This document shows, piece by piece, positions 1 to 7,849 of a stretch of DNA of 11,122 nucleotides. Source of the DNA: Methanothrix sp. (GTDB lineage: Archaea; Halobacteriota; Methanosarcinia; Methanotrichales; Methanotrichaceae); assembly GCA_003162615.1 (NCBI GenBank), contig PMNG01000133.1:3177-14298 (forward strand), written 5' to 3'. Position 1 is the first letter of the stretch, and each line of letters begins with the position of its first letter. The position numbers and the translations under genes are program-made. A model generated the notes under the pieces. That model had not been told where the DNA came from, made no database searches, and saw only the letters and a program-made list of their open reading frames with translations.

Positions 1-462
1 CAACTCCGGGCTGGAGCACATCTGCCGGTAGTCTTCGACCCTTCAGCCTCCACAGCGGTCGTTCCCCCGCAGTTCTTCAGGGAGTTTGAGCTTCCTCGGC
101 TGAAGCGTGTATTCGCTGCGTTGGCTGTATCAGGCGCTGTTGCAAACTGGCTCCATATCGCTGGTCCCGTGAGTCCAATTCTTCCCTATTACCCAAAGGC
201 AGGGGTCAATATAGCAAATTTTGATTACAATGTAAATGCGGCAGAGGCAAGAAACGTGCTTGCGACCACCTGTCTTGATGGTAATATAAAACCTCTCATG
301 TTTGTAGAGGGAAGTCCCGGGGACATCAAGACTGAGGCGGTGAACCTTTTGAATGTTTTCAGTGATAGAGGAGGCTTTATTCTTTCATCTGGCTGTGAGA
401 TTCCCCCGGAATCCAAACCTGAAAACATCGCCGCAATGGTCGATGCAACACGCAATGGGTAG
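1..462 (+). CDS. URO-D/MtaA-family corrinoid methyltransferase-like protein (3' part)
   Basis: The frame is open from base 1, so the gene starts before the window; a TTG at 121 lies inside it and is not the start. About 153 C-terminal residues are visible. They fit the end of the uroporphyrinogen-decarboxylase fold used by methylcobamide:CoM methyltransferases (MtaA/MtbA): a WLHIAGPVSPIL segment, a middle stretch on a late strand, then GGFILSSGCEIPPESKPENI. In MtaA-type enzymes zinc is held by H-x-C plus a distant Cys. Here His (154-156) and the distant Cys (394-396) are present, 80 residues apart, but the H-x-C Cys is Ala (160-162). The next gene, a corrinoid activator, starts 4 nt after the stop, which supports a role in corrinoid-dependent methyl transfer rather than haem synthesis. 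The family call is solid; the substrate and activity are unknown, and the Ala may mean altered metal binding or a non-enzymatic role. Confidence 0.8.
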   Translation, partial: QLRAGAHLPVVFDPSASTAVVPPQFFREFELPRLKRVFAALAVSGAVANWLHIAGPVSPILPYYPKAGVNIANFDYNVNAAEARNVLATTCLDGNIKPLMFVEGSPGDIKTEAVNLLNVFSDRGGFILSSGCEIPPESKPENIAAMVDATRNG

Positions 463-466
463 TAAA

Positions 467-2080
467 ATGCCGAACCTTACACTCATCACTGATGATTCCA
501 CACGCGAGATGCAATTTTATCATGGGTCAACAGCGCGTGAGCTTCTAGATGCGGCTGGCATTAGGATTCGTTCCGGTTGTCGAGGAAATGGGGCTTGCGG
601 CCTCTGTCTTGTGCAAATCGTTGCAGGAAGCGCCAATTTGCCGACGAAGAATGAACGCCTCATCCTGTCTCCTGAGCAGATCGAGCGGAGCATTCGCCTC
701 GCCTGTCAACTGATTCCTGAAAAGGACCTCTGCATCCGAATTATCAATATGGTCTCGAAATCCGGTTGGTGGGACCTAAGCCCTGACAAACTCCCCTGCA
801 CTCCCTCGCATCTTCACCCCAAAACCTGTGTGCAATTTCCAAGGATCGCCTACGGATTGGCCGTCGACCTGGGGACAACGCATATCAACCTCTCTCTCTG
901 GGATCTCAAGCACGGCCACAGGGTCAGCAGTCGCATAGGCATGAATCCTCAATCTTATTACGGTATGGATGTTGTGACAAGGCTGATTGCGGCGGGGCAG
1001 TCGCCGGAAAATGCTCATAGTATAGCCTGTATGACCCTCGATGCCGTTCATGAAGGACTGATGGATTTGTGTTCGCGGGGCGGCTTTGGCCTCCGAAACG
1101 TCTGTGAGGTTACCATCGTTGGGAACACCACTATGCTGGTGCTGTTGACAGAAACGGACCCCCATATATTGTTGAATCCGCACCTTTGGACGCAGCCTAT
1201 TGAATGCAAGCTGGATAAACCCCAGACCTGGGTGAATATTCTTGAAATCCATCAGCAGGCAAACGTGAATGTCATTTCTCCGCTTGCCGGTTTTGTTGGC
1301 TCAGACCTGCTGGCTGGAGTGCTCGCCACCCAACTGATGGATCATCCGGGCGGGTTGCTGATTGATTTCGGGACGAACTCGGAGATGGCGCTCTGGGACG
1401 GCAAGAAGCTCTGGGTGACCTCTGCGGCGGGCGGGCCGGCATTTGAAAGCTGTCAAATACAGTGCGGTATGCCTGCTGAGGAAGGCAGCATCTACCGTGT
1501 CGAGGATTGGAAACAGGATTCAACACAGATGCATTTTCATGTGATAGGTGGCGGGGAGGCCATTGGACTCTGTGGTTCCGGCTTAGTCGATTTGATAGCC
1601 GTCTTACGGAGAAACGGATGTCTGACGCGCACCGGCAAATTTGCGATGTCGCATCTTAATGATGGTTTTATTATTCAACAAGGAAGCAGGACCATTCGCC
1701 TGACCCCTGTGGATGTGGATATGATCCAGCGCGCGAAAGCGGCAATTGGCGCGGGAGTCAAAACGCTGCTCACTATGGCACAAATGAGCACGGCTGAGCT
1801 GAATTGCATCTACGTGTGCGGAGCCTTCGGCCAGCACTTGAATATCCCAAATGCTCAGGCCATCGGTCTTCTTCCGGATATTTCATCGAAACGAGTTGAA
1901 CTATGTGGAAATACGGCGTTGGCCGGATGCGAACGCCTGCTTATGTCGCCCACAGGAGCAACGGATTTGCTATCGCTTCGCAGCCGAGCGACTGTTATCA
2001 ATCTCTCTGGGGTATCCGACTTTGATTCGATGTTTATGGAGAACCTGTTCCTGCAGCCCATGAAGGTAGATGAAACATGA
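467..2080 (+). CDS. RACo-like ATP-dependent reductive activator of corrinoid proteins (2Fe-2S plus ASKHA/DUF4445)
   Basis: This family uses ATP to drive electrons into inactive Co(II) corrinoid proteins and restore Co(I). With the start at 467 the protein has 537 residues. An N-terminal [2Fe-2S] ferredoxin domain (about 1-95) carries C38-x5-C44-x2-C47 and C80. The ASKHA ATPase part runs from about 128 to the end, with VDLGTT (D134), VGNTTM, VGSDLL (D280), LIDFGTNSE (D300), AAGGPAFES and GLCGSGL (about 367-373). It is somewhat shorter than RACo of Carboxydothermus (about 630). It lacks the C-terminal ferredoxin cysteine clusters of methanogen RamA, so it is RACo-type. The frame is open back to an ATG at 353, and ATG 455 is also possible. 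I chose 467 because the ferredoxin fold begins there, as in relatives; no clear ribosome site decides it. It follows the methyltransferase gene by 4 nt and overlaps the kinase start. Confidence 0.88.
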   Translation: MPNLTLITDDSTREMQFYHGSTARELLDAAGIRIRSGCRGNGACGLCLVQIVAGSANLPTKNERLILSPEQIERSIRLACQLIPEKDLCIRIINMVSKSGWWDLSPDKLPCTPSHLHPKTCVQFPRIAYGLAVDLGTTHINLSLWDLKHGHRVSSRIGMNPQSYYGMDVVTRLIAAGQSPENAHSIACMTLDAVHEGLMDLCSRGGFGLRNVCEVTIVGNTTMLVLLTETDPHILLNPHLWTQPIECKLDKPQTWVNILEIHQQANVNVISPLAGFVGSDLLAGVLATQLMDHPGGLLIDFGTNSEMALWDGKKLWVTSAAGGPAFESCQIQCGMPAEEGSIYRVEDWKQDSTQMHFHVIGGGEAIGLCGSGLVDLIAVLRRNGCLTRTGKFAMSHLNDGFIIQQGSRTIRLTPVDVDMIQRAKAAIGAGVKTLLTMAQMSTAELNCIYVCGAFGQHLNIPNAQAIGLLPDISSKRVELCGNTALAGCERLLMSPTGATDLLSLRSRATVINLSGVSDFDSMFMENLFLQPMKVDET

Positions 2081-5000
2081 AAGAATTTCGATATGACAAT
2101 TCACAACTGTTAGAGGCCTTTATCAAATCAGCCCAGTACTTTGTCCGCCTTAAAACGCAGCAAGATGTCTGGGATCACCTGGGTAAGTTCATTTTGACGT
2201 ACTTTCCGGCAGACTGGATTGCCTTTGCCCGCCGGGACAGAGAGAGCGCAGTCTCGATCCATCATTGTACTCTGCCCGAAGAGGTTGCCGCACAATGCAT
2301 CCTCAAGGATGAGATCCGAATACTTATCGCCGATGTGCTGGATAGCGGCTTTTTGGCATCGCAGGTCATCCTTACACCTGAACCTTCGATGACCGTTTTC
2401 CTTCCAATCGTTGAGGATTACAGGACGGAAGAGGTTATGCTGATCGGCAACAAGTCTGCCGATCCGCTCCCGAATGAATTGCTGAACATATACCTCGCCA
2501 TTGCCGGCCTCGCTGGCACAACCTGCGAGCGCTTGCATAACGAGCATGAACTGAACATGCATCGAACTCACCTTGAGGAACTGGTGAAGGAGCGAACGGC
2601 CGAATTAGCAAAGGCCAAACAGCAGAACGAGCTCATCCTGCTTTCGGTCAGGGAAGGGATCTGCGGTTTGGATCTGGACGGCAGGATAACCTTTGTTAAC
2701 CCATTCGCAGCGCAGATGCTCAATTGGGATCAGGCCGAGCTGATCGGACGGGAAGCGCATGCAACATTCCATCATAAACGGAAAAACGACTGCCCATTTC
2801 CAATAGAGGATTGTCCTGTCTATTCAACTTTGACAAATGGGCGTACAAATTATGCTACTGAGGAGGAGTTCTTGCGCAAGGATGGAACCCCGTTCCCAGT
2901 AGAATTCACGACCGCTTCCATCTTGAAAGAGAACAGCACCGTTGGTGCAGTCATAGTGTTTCGAGACATCACCGAACGCAAACGCGCGGATGAAGCACTG
3001 AGAGATAGCGAGCAGCGCTATGCTACCACCCTGGCAAGCATCGGCAATGCGGTCATTGCTACCGATGTTGAAGGCAGTGTCACCTTCATGAATGGTGTGG
3101 CGGAAGAATTGACCGGCTGGACCCTCGATGAAGCATCGCAAAAACCGGCTAAAGCGGTTTTCAACATCATCAACGAGTACACACTACAGAAAGTTGACGA
3201 TCCTGTCACAAAGGTGCTTGAAAATGGGGCGATTGTAGGCCTTGCCAACCACACCATCCTCATTCGAAGGGATGGATCCGAAGTTGCGATTGATGATAGC
3301 GGAGCGCCGATTAAAGACCGAAATGGGAGCATCACGGGCGTCGTGCTCGTCTTCCGCGACATCACGGAGCGCAAGCAGGTTGAGCAGGAATTGCAGGAGA
3401 GCAACCAGCGGTTCCGGTTAGCCCTCAAGAATGCGCCTGTTTCGGTTGCAACTCAAGACAAGGATCTGCGATTCATCTGGGCTTACAACCAGCGAACATT
3501 GATGCCTGAAGATGTTGTAGGCAAGACCGACAACGACGTGTTCATACAGGGGGATGCAGCTCGGCTGATTGCTCTCAAGCACAAGGTCATTGAGACCGGC
3601 ACGGAAGTACGCGAGCAGCTCTGGCTGACCCTAAACGGCAAACCGATTTACTTAGACCTATACCTGGAACCAATACGAGATGCTGCCGAAGATATCACTG
3701 GCATTGGGATCGCCACTGTTGACCTGACGCCAATGAAGGTGGTCGAAGATGAGCTGCATAAGGCGCGAGAAGATCTGGAGCTGAAGGTCCAAGAAAGGAC
3801 TGCCGACCTTCAGAATGCCAAGGAGGAGCTGGGGGTAACTAACGAGGAGCTGCGGATCGAGCTTGAGCAGCACTCGAAGCTTGAGGCGGATCTTATCAAA
3901 GCCAAGGAGACTGCAGAGGAGTCGGTCAGAGCCAAATCAGCGTTTCTCGCCAATATGAGTCATGAGCTACGAACGCCCATGAACGCCGTAATCGGTTTCT
4001 CCAGCCTCCTTCTGGATGATTCTTTGACTCCGGAACAGAAGGAGTTCATCGAAGGAATCCGGAAAGGTGGTGAGGCTCTCCTGGCCATCATCGATGATAT
4101 ACTGGAATTCTCCAGGGTGGAAAAGGATAAGATAGAGTTGGAGCGCCAGCCGTTCAGCCTAAAGCATGTGATAGATGAATCCCTGGACCTAGTGGCAACC
4201 CAAGCTGGCAAAAAGGGGCTGAACTTATCCAAAACTATAGGCTACGGCACTCCAGACACAATCATCGGAGATCATGGCAGGCTAAGACAGATCTTGGTCA
4301 ACCTGCTCGGCAATGCTGTCAAATTCACCGACAAAGGGGATGTCTCAGTGTCGGTCTCATCCAAAGTCCTCAAGGGCGACGAGCGCCAGATATCCTTCGC
4401 GGTCAAGGACACCGGTATCGGCATACCCCAGGATAAGATGAACGAAATCTTCGAGCCGTTTGTCCAGGTGGAACGCACCTTAAGCCTTAAGCGGGATGGT
4501 GTTGGTCTTGGTCTTGCCATAACCAGGAATCTAGTTGAACTTATGGGAGGAACGATCTGGGCCGAGAGCATCCCAGGCCAGGGCACGACTTTCAGTTTCA
4601 GGATTCCGGCCGAGACCATCCCTGGCAAGCAGTTGTATTTCGGAAGAATGGATAGTGGAATCGCTTCTGAAAGCCTTTCAGGGCTAAAGCCTATGCGCAT
4701 ACTCGTGGCTGAAGATAACCCCTCGAACCAGCGGGTGCTAGTCGAGATGCTGAAAAGACTGGGCTACAGGCCTGACGCCGTGGCAGACGGCCGGGAGGTC
4801 GTCCAGGCCCTAGAACGCCAGGATTATGATCTAGTGCTAATGGATATCAAGATGCCCGAGATGGACGGGATCACAGCAACCCAGGTGATACGCAAGCTTC
4901 GGCCCGAGAATGGGCCTAAGATCGTTGCCATCACAGCGTTTGCTCTTGAGGGCGACCGTGAAAAATGCCTTGAAGCTGGAATGGACGACTACATCAGCAA

Positions 5001-5082
5001 ACCCGTGAAGATGGAAGAGCTTGCCGAGGTCCTGAAAGAGATGCGCTTTGATCCAGTAACGAAAAGTAGAGCGCCCGAGTGA
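2077..5082 (+). CDS. Hybrid sensor histidine kinase: GAF-like, three PAS, HisKA-HATPase, receiver
   Basis: A 1001-residue protein, apparently cytoplasmic: no membrane segment or signal peptide is visible. Order: GAF-like domain (about 5-160); short coiled coil (about 155-185); PAS1 (about 183-301, ending in DITERKR, with HH 232-233 and Cys 239 and 246); PAS2 (about 308-430, ending DITERKQ); PAS3 (about 439-553); coiled coil (about 557-625); HisKA with the phospho-acceptor His629 in MSHELRTPMN; HATPase with N-box N742/N746, G1 DTGIGIP (D778) and G2 GVGLGL (808-813); receiver (about 876-992) with E879/D880, phospho-acceptor D923, T953 and K975. All catalytic residues are present, so it should be active. 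The ATG lies in an ATGA overlap with the activator stop, with a weak GAAGGT upstream, so translation is probably coupled. No HPt domain or separate output regulator is in view. The ligand is unknown; context suggests methyl-group, redox or corrinoid state. Confidence 0.93.
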   Translation: MKEFRYDNSQLLEAFIKSAQYFVRLKTQQDVWDHLGKFILTYFPADWIAFARRDRESAVSIHHCTLPEEVAAQCILKDEIRILIADVLDSGFLASQVILTPEPSMTVFLPIVEDYRTEEVMLIGNKSADPLPNELLNIYLAIAGLAGTTCERLHNEHELNMHRTHLEELVKERTAELAKAKQQNELILLSVREGICGLDLDGRITFVNPFAAQMLNWDQAELIGREAHATFHHKRKNDCPFPIEDCPVYSTLTNGRTNYATEEEFLRKDGTPFPVEFTTASILKENSTVGAVIVFRDITERKRADEALRDSEQRYATTLASIGNAVIATDVEGSVTFMNGVAEELTGWTLDEASQKPAKAVFNIINEYTLQKVDDPVTKVLENGAIVGLANHTILIRRDGSEVAIDDSGAPIKDRNGSITGVVLVFRDITERKQVEQELQESNQRFRLALKNAPVSVATQDKDLRFIWAYNQRTLMPEDVVGKTDNDVFIQGDAARLIALKHKVIETGTEVREQLWLTLNGKPIYLDLYLEPIRDAAEDITGIGIATVDLTPMKVVEDELHKAREDLELKVQERTADLQNAKEELGVTNEELRIELEQHSKLEADLIKAKETAEESVRAKSAFLANMSHELRTPMNAVIGFSSLLLDDSLTPEQKEFIEGIRKGGEALLAIIDDILEFSRVEKDKIELERQPFSLKHVIDESLDLVATQAGKKGLNLSKTIGYGTPDTIIGDHGRLRQILVNLLGNAVKFTDKGDVSVSVSSKVLKGDERQISFAVKDTGIGIPQDKMNEIFEPFVQVERTLSLKRDGVGLGLAITRNLVELMGGTIWAESIPGQGTTFSFRIPAETIPGKQLYFGRMDSGIASESLSGLKPMRILVAEDNPSNQRVLVEMLKRLGYRPDAVADGREVVQALERQDYDLVLMDIKMPEMDGITATQVIRKLRPENGPKIVAITAFALEGDREKCLEAGMDDYISKPVKMEELAEVLKEMRFDPVTKSRAPE

Positions 5083-5098
5083 AGCAGATGAACAAAGC

Positions 5099-5106
5099 TT
5101 TATATT
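5099..5106 (+). promoter_or_regulatory. Archaeal TATA box for the 5143 gene
   Basis: TTTATATT matches the archaeal TATA element and has an A-rich BRE-like stretch (AACAAAGC) just upstream. Transcription would start about 25 nt downstream near 5130, leaving a short leader with a GGAG ribosome site before the TTG start. It lies just past the kinase stop, so the next gene probably has its own promoter. Confidence 0.5.
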
Positions 5107-5142
5107 CAGAGCGTTCTATAAATTTGTCTGGAGTGGGAAGAT

Positions 5143-5661
5143 TTGGAGTATAGTAGATTAGTGTTAGTCAGCACAGTACTTATCTGTCTCGTGTTTCAAG
5201 TGCACTCTCAAGGCGATAACTCTGTGACCGTCGACCCTGCTATAAGTGAGATGGAAACGTCATTGGATATGCCTAGACCACAGGTTGCTACAGGATCTGA
5301 GGTGGTCACGCACAGTTCGGGCCATGCAGCAAACGTCCCCATACAAAACCTAACTGGCGGCTGGCACCTTGAGCTGACGAACGGCAAGAACATCGACCTG
5401 ATACTGTCCCAATCAGGCAGCGTGGTCTTTGGCAGCGGCAAAGTAACATCAGGCAATGTCTATCAGGAGGCGACAGCCAACGGCTTCATCTCAGGCAACT
5501 TGCTGGGGATTAATGTAGTTCCAGTGGACGGCACAGAGCTTTATTCGCTAGCTCTAGACTTGAGCGGCCAGACTCCTGCGAGAACATACAGAATATTCAG
5601 CGCCAACGCTGCAACCTCTTCCGGTACCGTGAGAAGTGTCAGCTATACGACAGGGTTGTAG
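5143..5661 (+). CDS. Small exported beta-rich protein of unknown function
   Basis: 172 residues. The TTG start is chosen because GGAGTG at 5130-5135 sits 7 nt before it and an archaeal TATA box lies at 5099; a GTG at 5161 is less well placed. Residues 1-22 form a signal peptide (short basic N-terminus, hydrophobic core LVLVSTVLICLVF, likely cut after VHS), so the protein is exported. A low-complexity Ser/Thr-rich linker (about 23-66) leads to a region (about 68-165) starting NLTGGWHLELTNG with regular alternating beta-type strands and Gly/Ser/Thr turns. It contains no cysteine beyond the one in the signal segment. I do not recognise a named family, though it is reminiscent of small secreted proteins repeated in Methanothrix genomes (recollection, not checked). 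It is single, with a non-coding stretch downstream. Confidence 0.7.
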   Translation: MEYSRLVLVSTVLICLVFQVHSQGDNSVTVDPAISEMETSLDMPRPQVATGSEVVTHSSGHAANVPIQNLTGGWHLELTNGKNIDLILSQSGSVVFGSGKVTSGNVYQEATANGFISGNLLGINVVPVDGTELYSLALDLSGQTPARTYRIFSANAATSSGTVRSVSYTTGL

Positions 5662-5763
5662 GAGAAGCGATTCATCTATTGAATGCTGACTGCCATCAGA
5701 CGATACGTGAAAATTAAGTCCACTGACCTATAGAAGCAAAAAAATGAAGAAAAGAAGTACGCC

Positions 5764-6027
5764 CTAATAGTAGCCGGAGGACTTTGTTTGCTGTGGCATC
5801 TGTGCTGGAGGCATCGCTGATGCTGTGGGCATCCCAGATATTTGAGGCTGTATTTGACCCATAGCCACATGAATGCTGGTCAGTATGCCTTCTGTCACAT
5901 CTTGAGCATAGGTCGAGGTTATGCCCACGAGCTTCGTGCCTGCTGAGACTGGTCCACACTGGCAATTATTGCTGTCCAGCCATTACTGAGCACGGTAGAA
6001 CATAAGTCCTGAAGGCATGCTGTTCAT
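5764..6027 (-). pseudogene. Remnant of an unidentified gene, C-terminal part
   Basis: Reading the minus strand, 72 codons ending in TAG (5766-5764) encode a protein-like stretch: CQCGPVSAGTKLVGITSTYA, then a helix-like DVTEGILTSIHVAMGQI, then a Pro/Met/Gln-rich tail MPTASAMPPAQMPQQT. No usable start codon lies in this stretch, and an in-frame TAA (5985-5983) closes it upstream. Beyond the TAA the same frame continues with MNSMPSGLMFYRAQ from an ATG at 6027. An alternative upstream continuation in another frame (SNGWTAIIASVDQSQQ) would instead point to a frameshift. I read this as the decayed end of a gene, but all three minus frames are fairly open here, so chance remains possible. Family not recognised. 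Confidence 0.33.
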
Positions 6028-6421
6028 GCTAGAGAAGGACCATATATTCGTAATACGGAGGGAGGGCAAAAGCCTAGTGATGTAGGAGGAGAAAATAAGG
6101 TGACCTTTGCCCTGATACTCTATACGTCAATCAACGTATATAAGAATGTGGTACTGGTTGACTGCGCAATCTCCGAAGAGGCCGCAGTCCTGCTTTACCC
6201 GCCTGGACTAGGTTCCTGGAGAATCTGAGCAGAATTCCGACCGGAGATTCAGCTTCGGCGAAGGGCCAAGATCTACGACTAGGTTTATGCCAAGCTAATC
6301 CGCGAGCGCTGAAGAGCCAGACCGCCCGCATAGATCTTATATCACAGCCAGTAACAATATACTTAGGAGACAGTAGACTCTAACCTATTACTATTCGCAG
6401 ACGATGTATTACCAATCGCAC
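6028..6421. other. Gene-free stretch
   Basis: No convincing gene. A 42-codon frame on the + strand (GTG 6100 to TGA 6228) has GGAGG at 6085-6089 but an unconvincing product. TATATAA at 6137-6143 reads on the opposite strand as CTTATATA, a possible minus-strand TATA box about 110 bp before the remnant at 5764-6027. GGAGGGAGGG at 6057-6066 is a small purine tract. The stretch may be decayed coding DNA. Confidence 0.5.
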
Positions 6422-7381
6422 TTAATCGTTTATCCTCAGTGCCAGTTTACCTATGTGATGCTTCAGGATGTCGCGGTGTGCTTGATCTGCCTCATCGAGT
6501 GAGTAGGTCCGGCTGATCTGTACGCGAAACGATCCTTTGGCGATCAACCTATTCAGGCGCTCGAAAGCATCAGGACTCGGGAGGCCATCATAAGCATGAA
6601 CATTCACCCCAGCAGATCCTACCGGTTCTGGCTCTACTCCATTGGGATACGCGATACTTCCGCCTTTCTTCACCTGCTTCAGCGCTTTCTCCAAATCATC
6701 TGAATTTGTAAAGGTCAACGCCGCATCGAGGCCTTCAGGTGCGAAATCCAACACAGCTTCAACGATGTCTGCATCATGCCCGTCCACCGAACTGTCTGCT
6801 CCTAGATGCTGCACCAGATCAACGCCGTCCCTGCCAGAGGCTACAGCCAACACTCGAGCCATCATTAGCTTCGCCAATTGAAGTGCTACATGGCCGACGC
6901 CACCGCTCGCTCCCGCGATCATGATTGTTTGCCCTCTGTCGAGCCTCAACTCCTCAAGGCCCCGAAGTGCTGTTATACCACTAACGGCCAGCGCACCTGC
7001 TTCGATTGATTTTACATTTGCGGGTATCAATGCCACGTTGTTCTCAGAGACCGCTGCATACTCAGCGTAGAACCCTCCCTTCGGGTTATCGTACCCATAA
7101 CCGTAAATGCGGTCGCCGATTTTGAAACGATGTACATTCGGTCCGACAGCTACCACAGTTCCAGCCCCATCAGACCCCAGGACCAATGGGAAACTGCGGC
7201 TACTGGCACCGCCTTCACGCATCCACGGGTCCCATACGCCGACCCCGGCCGTATTTACGCGGATTAGGACCTCATGCTCACTCAGTTCCGGTACAGGTAT
7301 TGTTGCGACGTGAAGGACCTCCGGACCACCGAATCGGTCAATCACAGCAGCTTTCATGTTATTTGGAATTGATGGATTCAT
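6422..7381 (-). CDS. Zinc-independent MDR-family NADPH:quinone oxidoreductase-like protein
   Basis: 319 residues, the usual length for zeta-crystallin/quinone oxidoreductase-type members of the medium-chain dehydrogenase superfamily. The GroES-like catalytic half (about 9-130) has GGPEVL, VRVNTAGVGVWDP-type strands and GSDGAGTVVAVG. The Rossmann half has the nucleotide motif GASGGVG (157-163). The zinc-binding GHE and Cys/His ligands of true alcohol dehydrogenases are absent, and the protein has no cysteine, so it is a zinc-free reductase, probably NADPH-dependent; the substrate (quinone, enone or similar) is not readable. I start it at ATG 7381, with a weak AAGGG upstream. A second ATG at 7357 (MKAAVIDRFGGPEVL) is where many relatives begin and is a fair alternative. 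It is a single gene facing the opposite way from its neighbours, with a perfect palindrome just upstream. Confidence 0.9.
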   Translation of the reverse strand: MNPSIPNNMKAAVIDRFGGPEVLHVATIPVPELSEHEVLIRVNTAGVGVWDPWMREGGASSRSFPLVLGSDGAGTVVAVGPNVHRFKIGDRIYGYGYDNPKGGFYAEYAAVSENNVALIPANVKSIEAGALAVSGITALRGLEELRLDRGQTIMIAGASGGVGHVALQLAKLMMARVLAVASGRDGVDLVQHLGADSSVDGHDADIVEAVLDFAPEGLDAALTFTNSDDLEKALKQVKKGGSIAYPNGVEPEPVGSAGVNVHAYDGLPSPDAFERLNRLIAKGSFRVQISRTYSLDEADQAHRDILKHHIGKLALRIND

Positions 7382-7398
7382 TTCAACCCTTGTCCTTG

Positions 7399-7413
7399 AA
7401 CGAATTATTCGTT
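7399..7413. promoter_or_regulatory. Perfect 15-bp palindrome, likely operator of the MDR gene
   Basis: AACGAAT-T-ATTCGTT is a perfect inverted repeat with 7-bp arms, 17 bp upstream of the MDR start codon. Its left edge overlaps a possible minus-strand TATA-like AGTAAATAAC (7420-7411). A dimeric repressor binding here would block transcription. The regulator is not encoded in the window. Family knowledge: such oxidoreductases are often controlled by HxlR, MarR or TetR-type regulators. Confidence 0.45.
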
Positions 7414-7528
7414 ATTTACTTCATACATCCCTCGACCGTTGCAAAGGTTTCGGCTTGAGGTTTGGATTTGTTTAGCCGAAAAGGCCTCGCCAATTCTTCG
7501 AGGAAGCATCCGGCTAGATGGCATAGAG

Positions 7529-7557
7529 CTTCTATCAAAAAAACGATATGATAGAAG
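7529..7557. repeat. Perfect 9-bp inverted repeat with 11-nt loop
   Basis: CTTCTATCA (7529-7537) and TGATAGAAG (7549-7557) flank AAAAAACGATA. As minus-strand RNA the loop is U-rich; as DNA it could be a protein site. It lies about 150 bp upstream of the MDR gene. Function unknown. Confidence 0.5.
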
Positions 7558-7849
7558 ACGTCATATGCACCATATAATATCTCTTAAAGACTTGATGTTC
7601 TCAAAGTATTTAAGATCTTACGGATGTAATAGCCCTGAATTACCAATCGGCATATGACCTTTGGATTCCAAGTTGGGGTTTAATGACTACATCATTTCTA
7701 AGCTTTGTTCACCTATTTTAGTGGTCTATTTTCCCATTTTTAAATCGTTATCAATAGAAAGCATCGATAAATTTACAATTCGTACCTAAAACTATGAAAT
7801 TCTAGAGTATTTTCATGGCAACTATTATAGATTATTAATGATTTAATTG

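Noticed and set aside
353..466. Longer start (ATG 353) for the corrinoid activator
   Set aside because: The extra residues overlap the methyltransferase frame and do not belong to the ferredoxin domain, which starts at the ATG at 467.
776..1252. 158-codon open frame on the minus strand
   Set aside because: It lies wholly inside the activator gene, whose motifs are clear; its product is Arg/His/Pro-rich and looks like a shadow.
6100..6228. 42-codon + frame starting GTG after GGAGG
   Set aside because: The ribosome-like site is spaced 10 nt away, the product is not recognisable, and the region looks decayed.
6131..6331. 66-codon minus frame
   Set aside because: Trp/Arg/Pro-rich product without a ribosome site; unlike a real protein.
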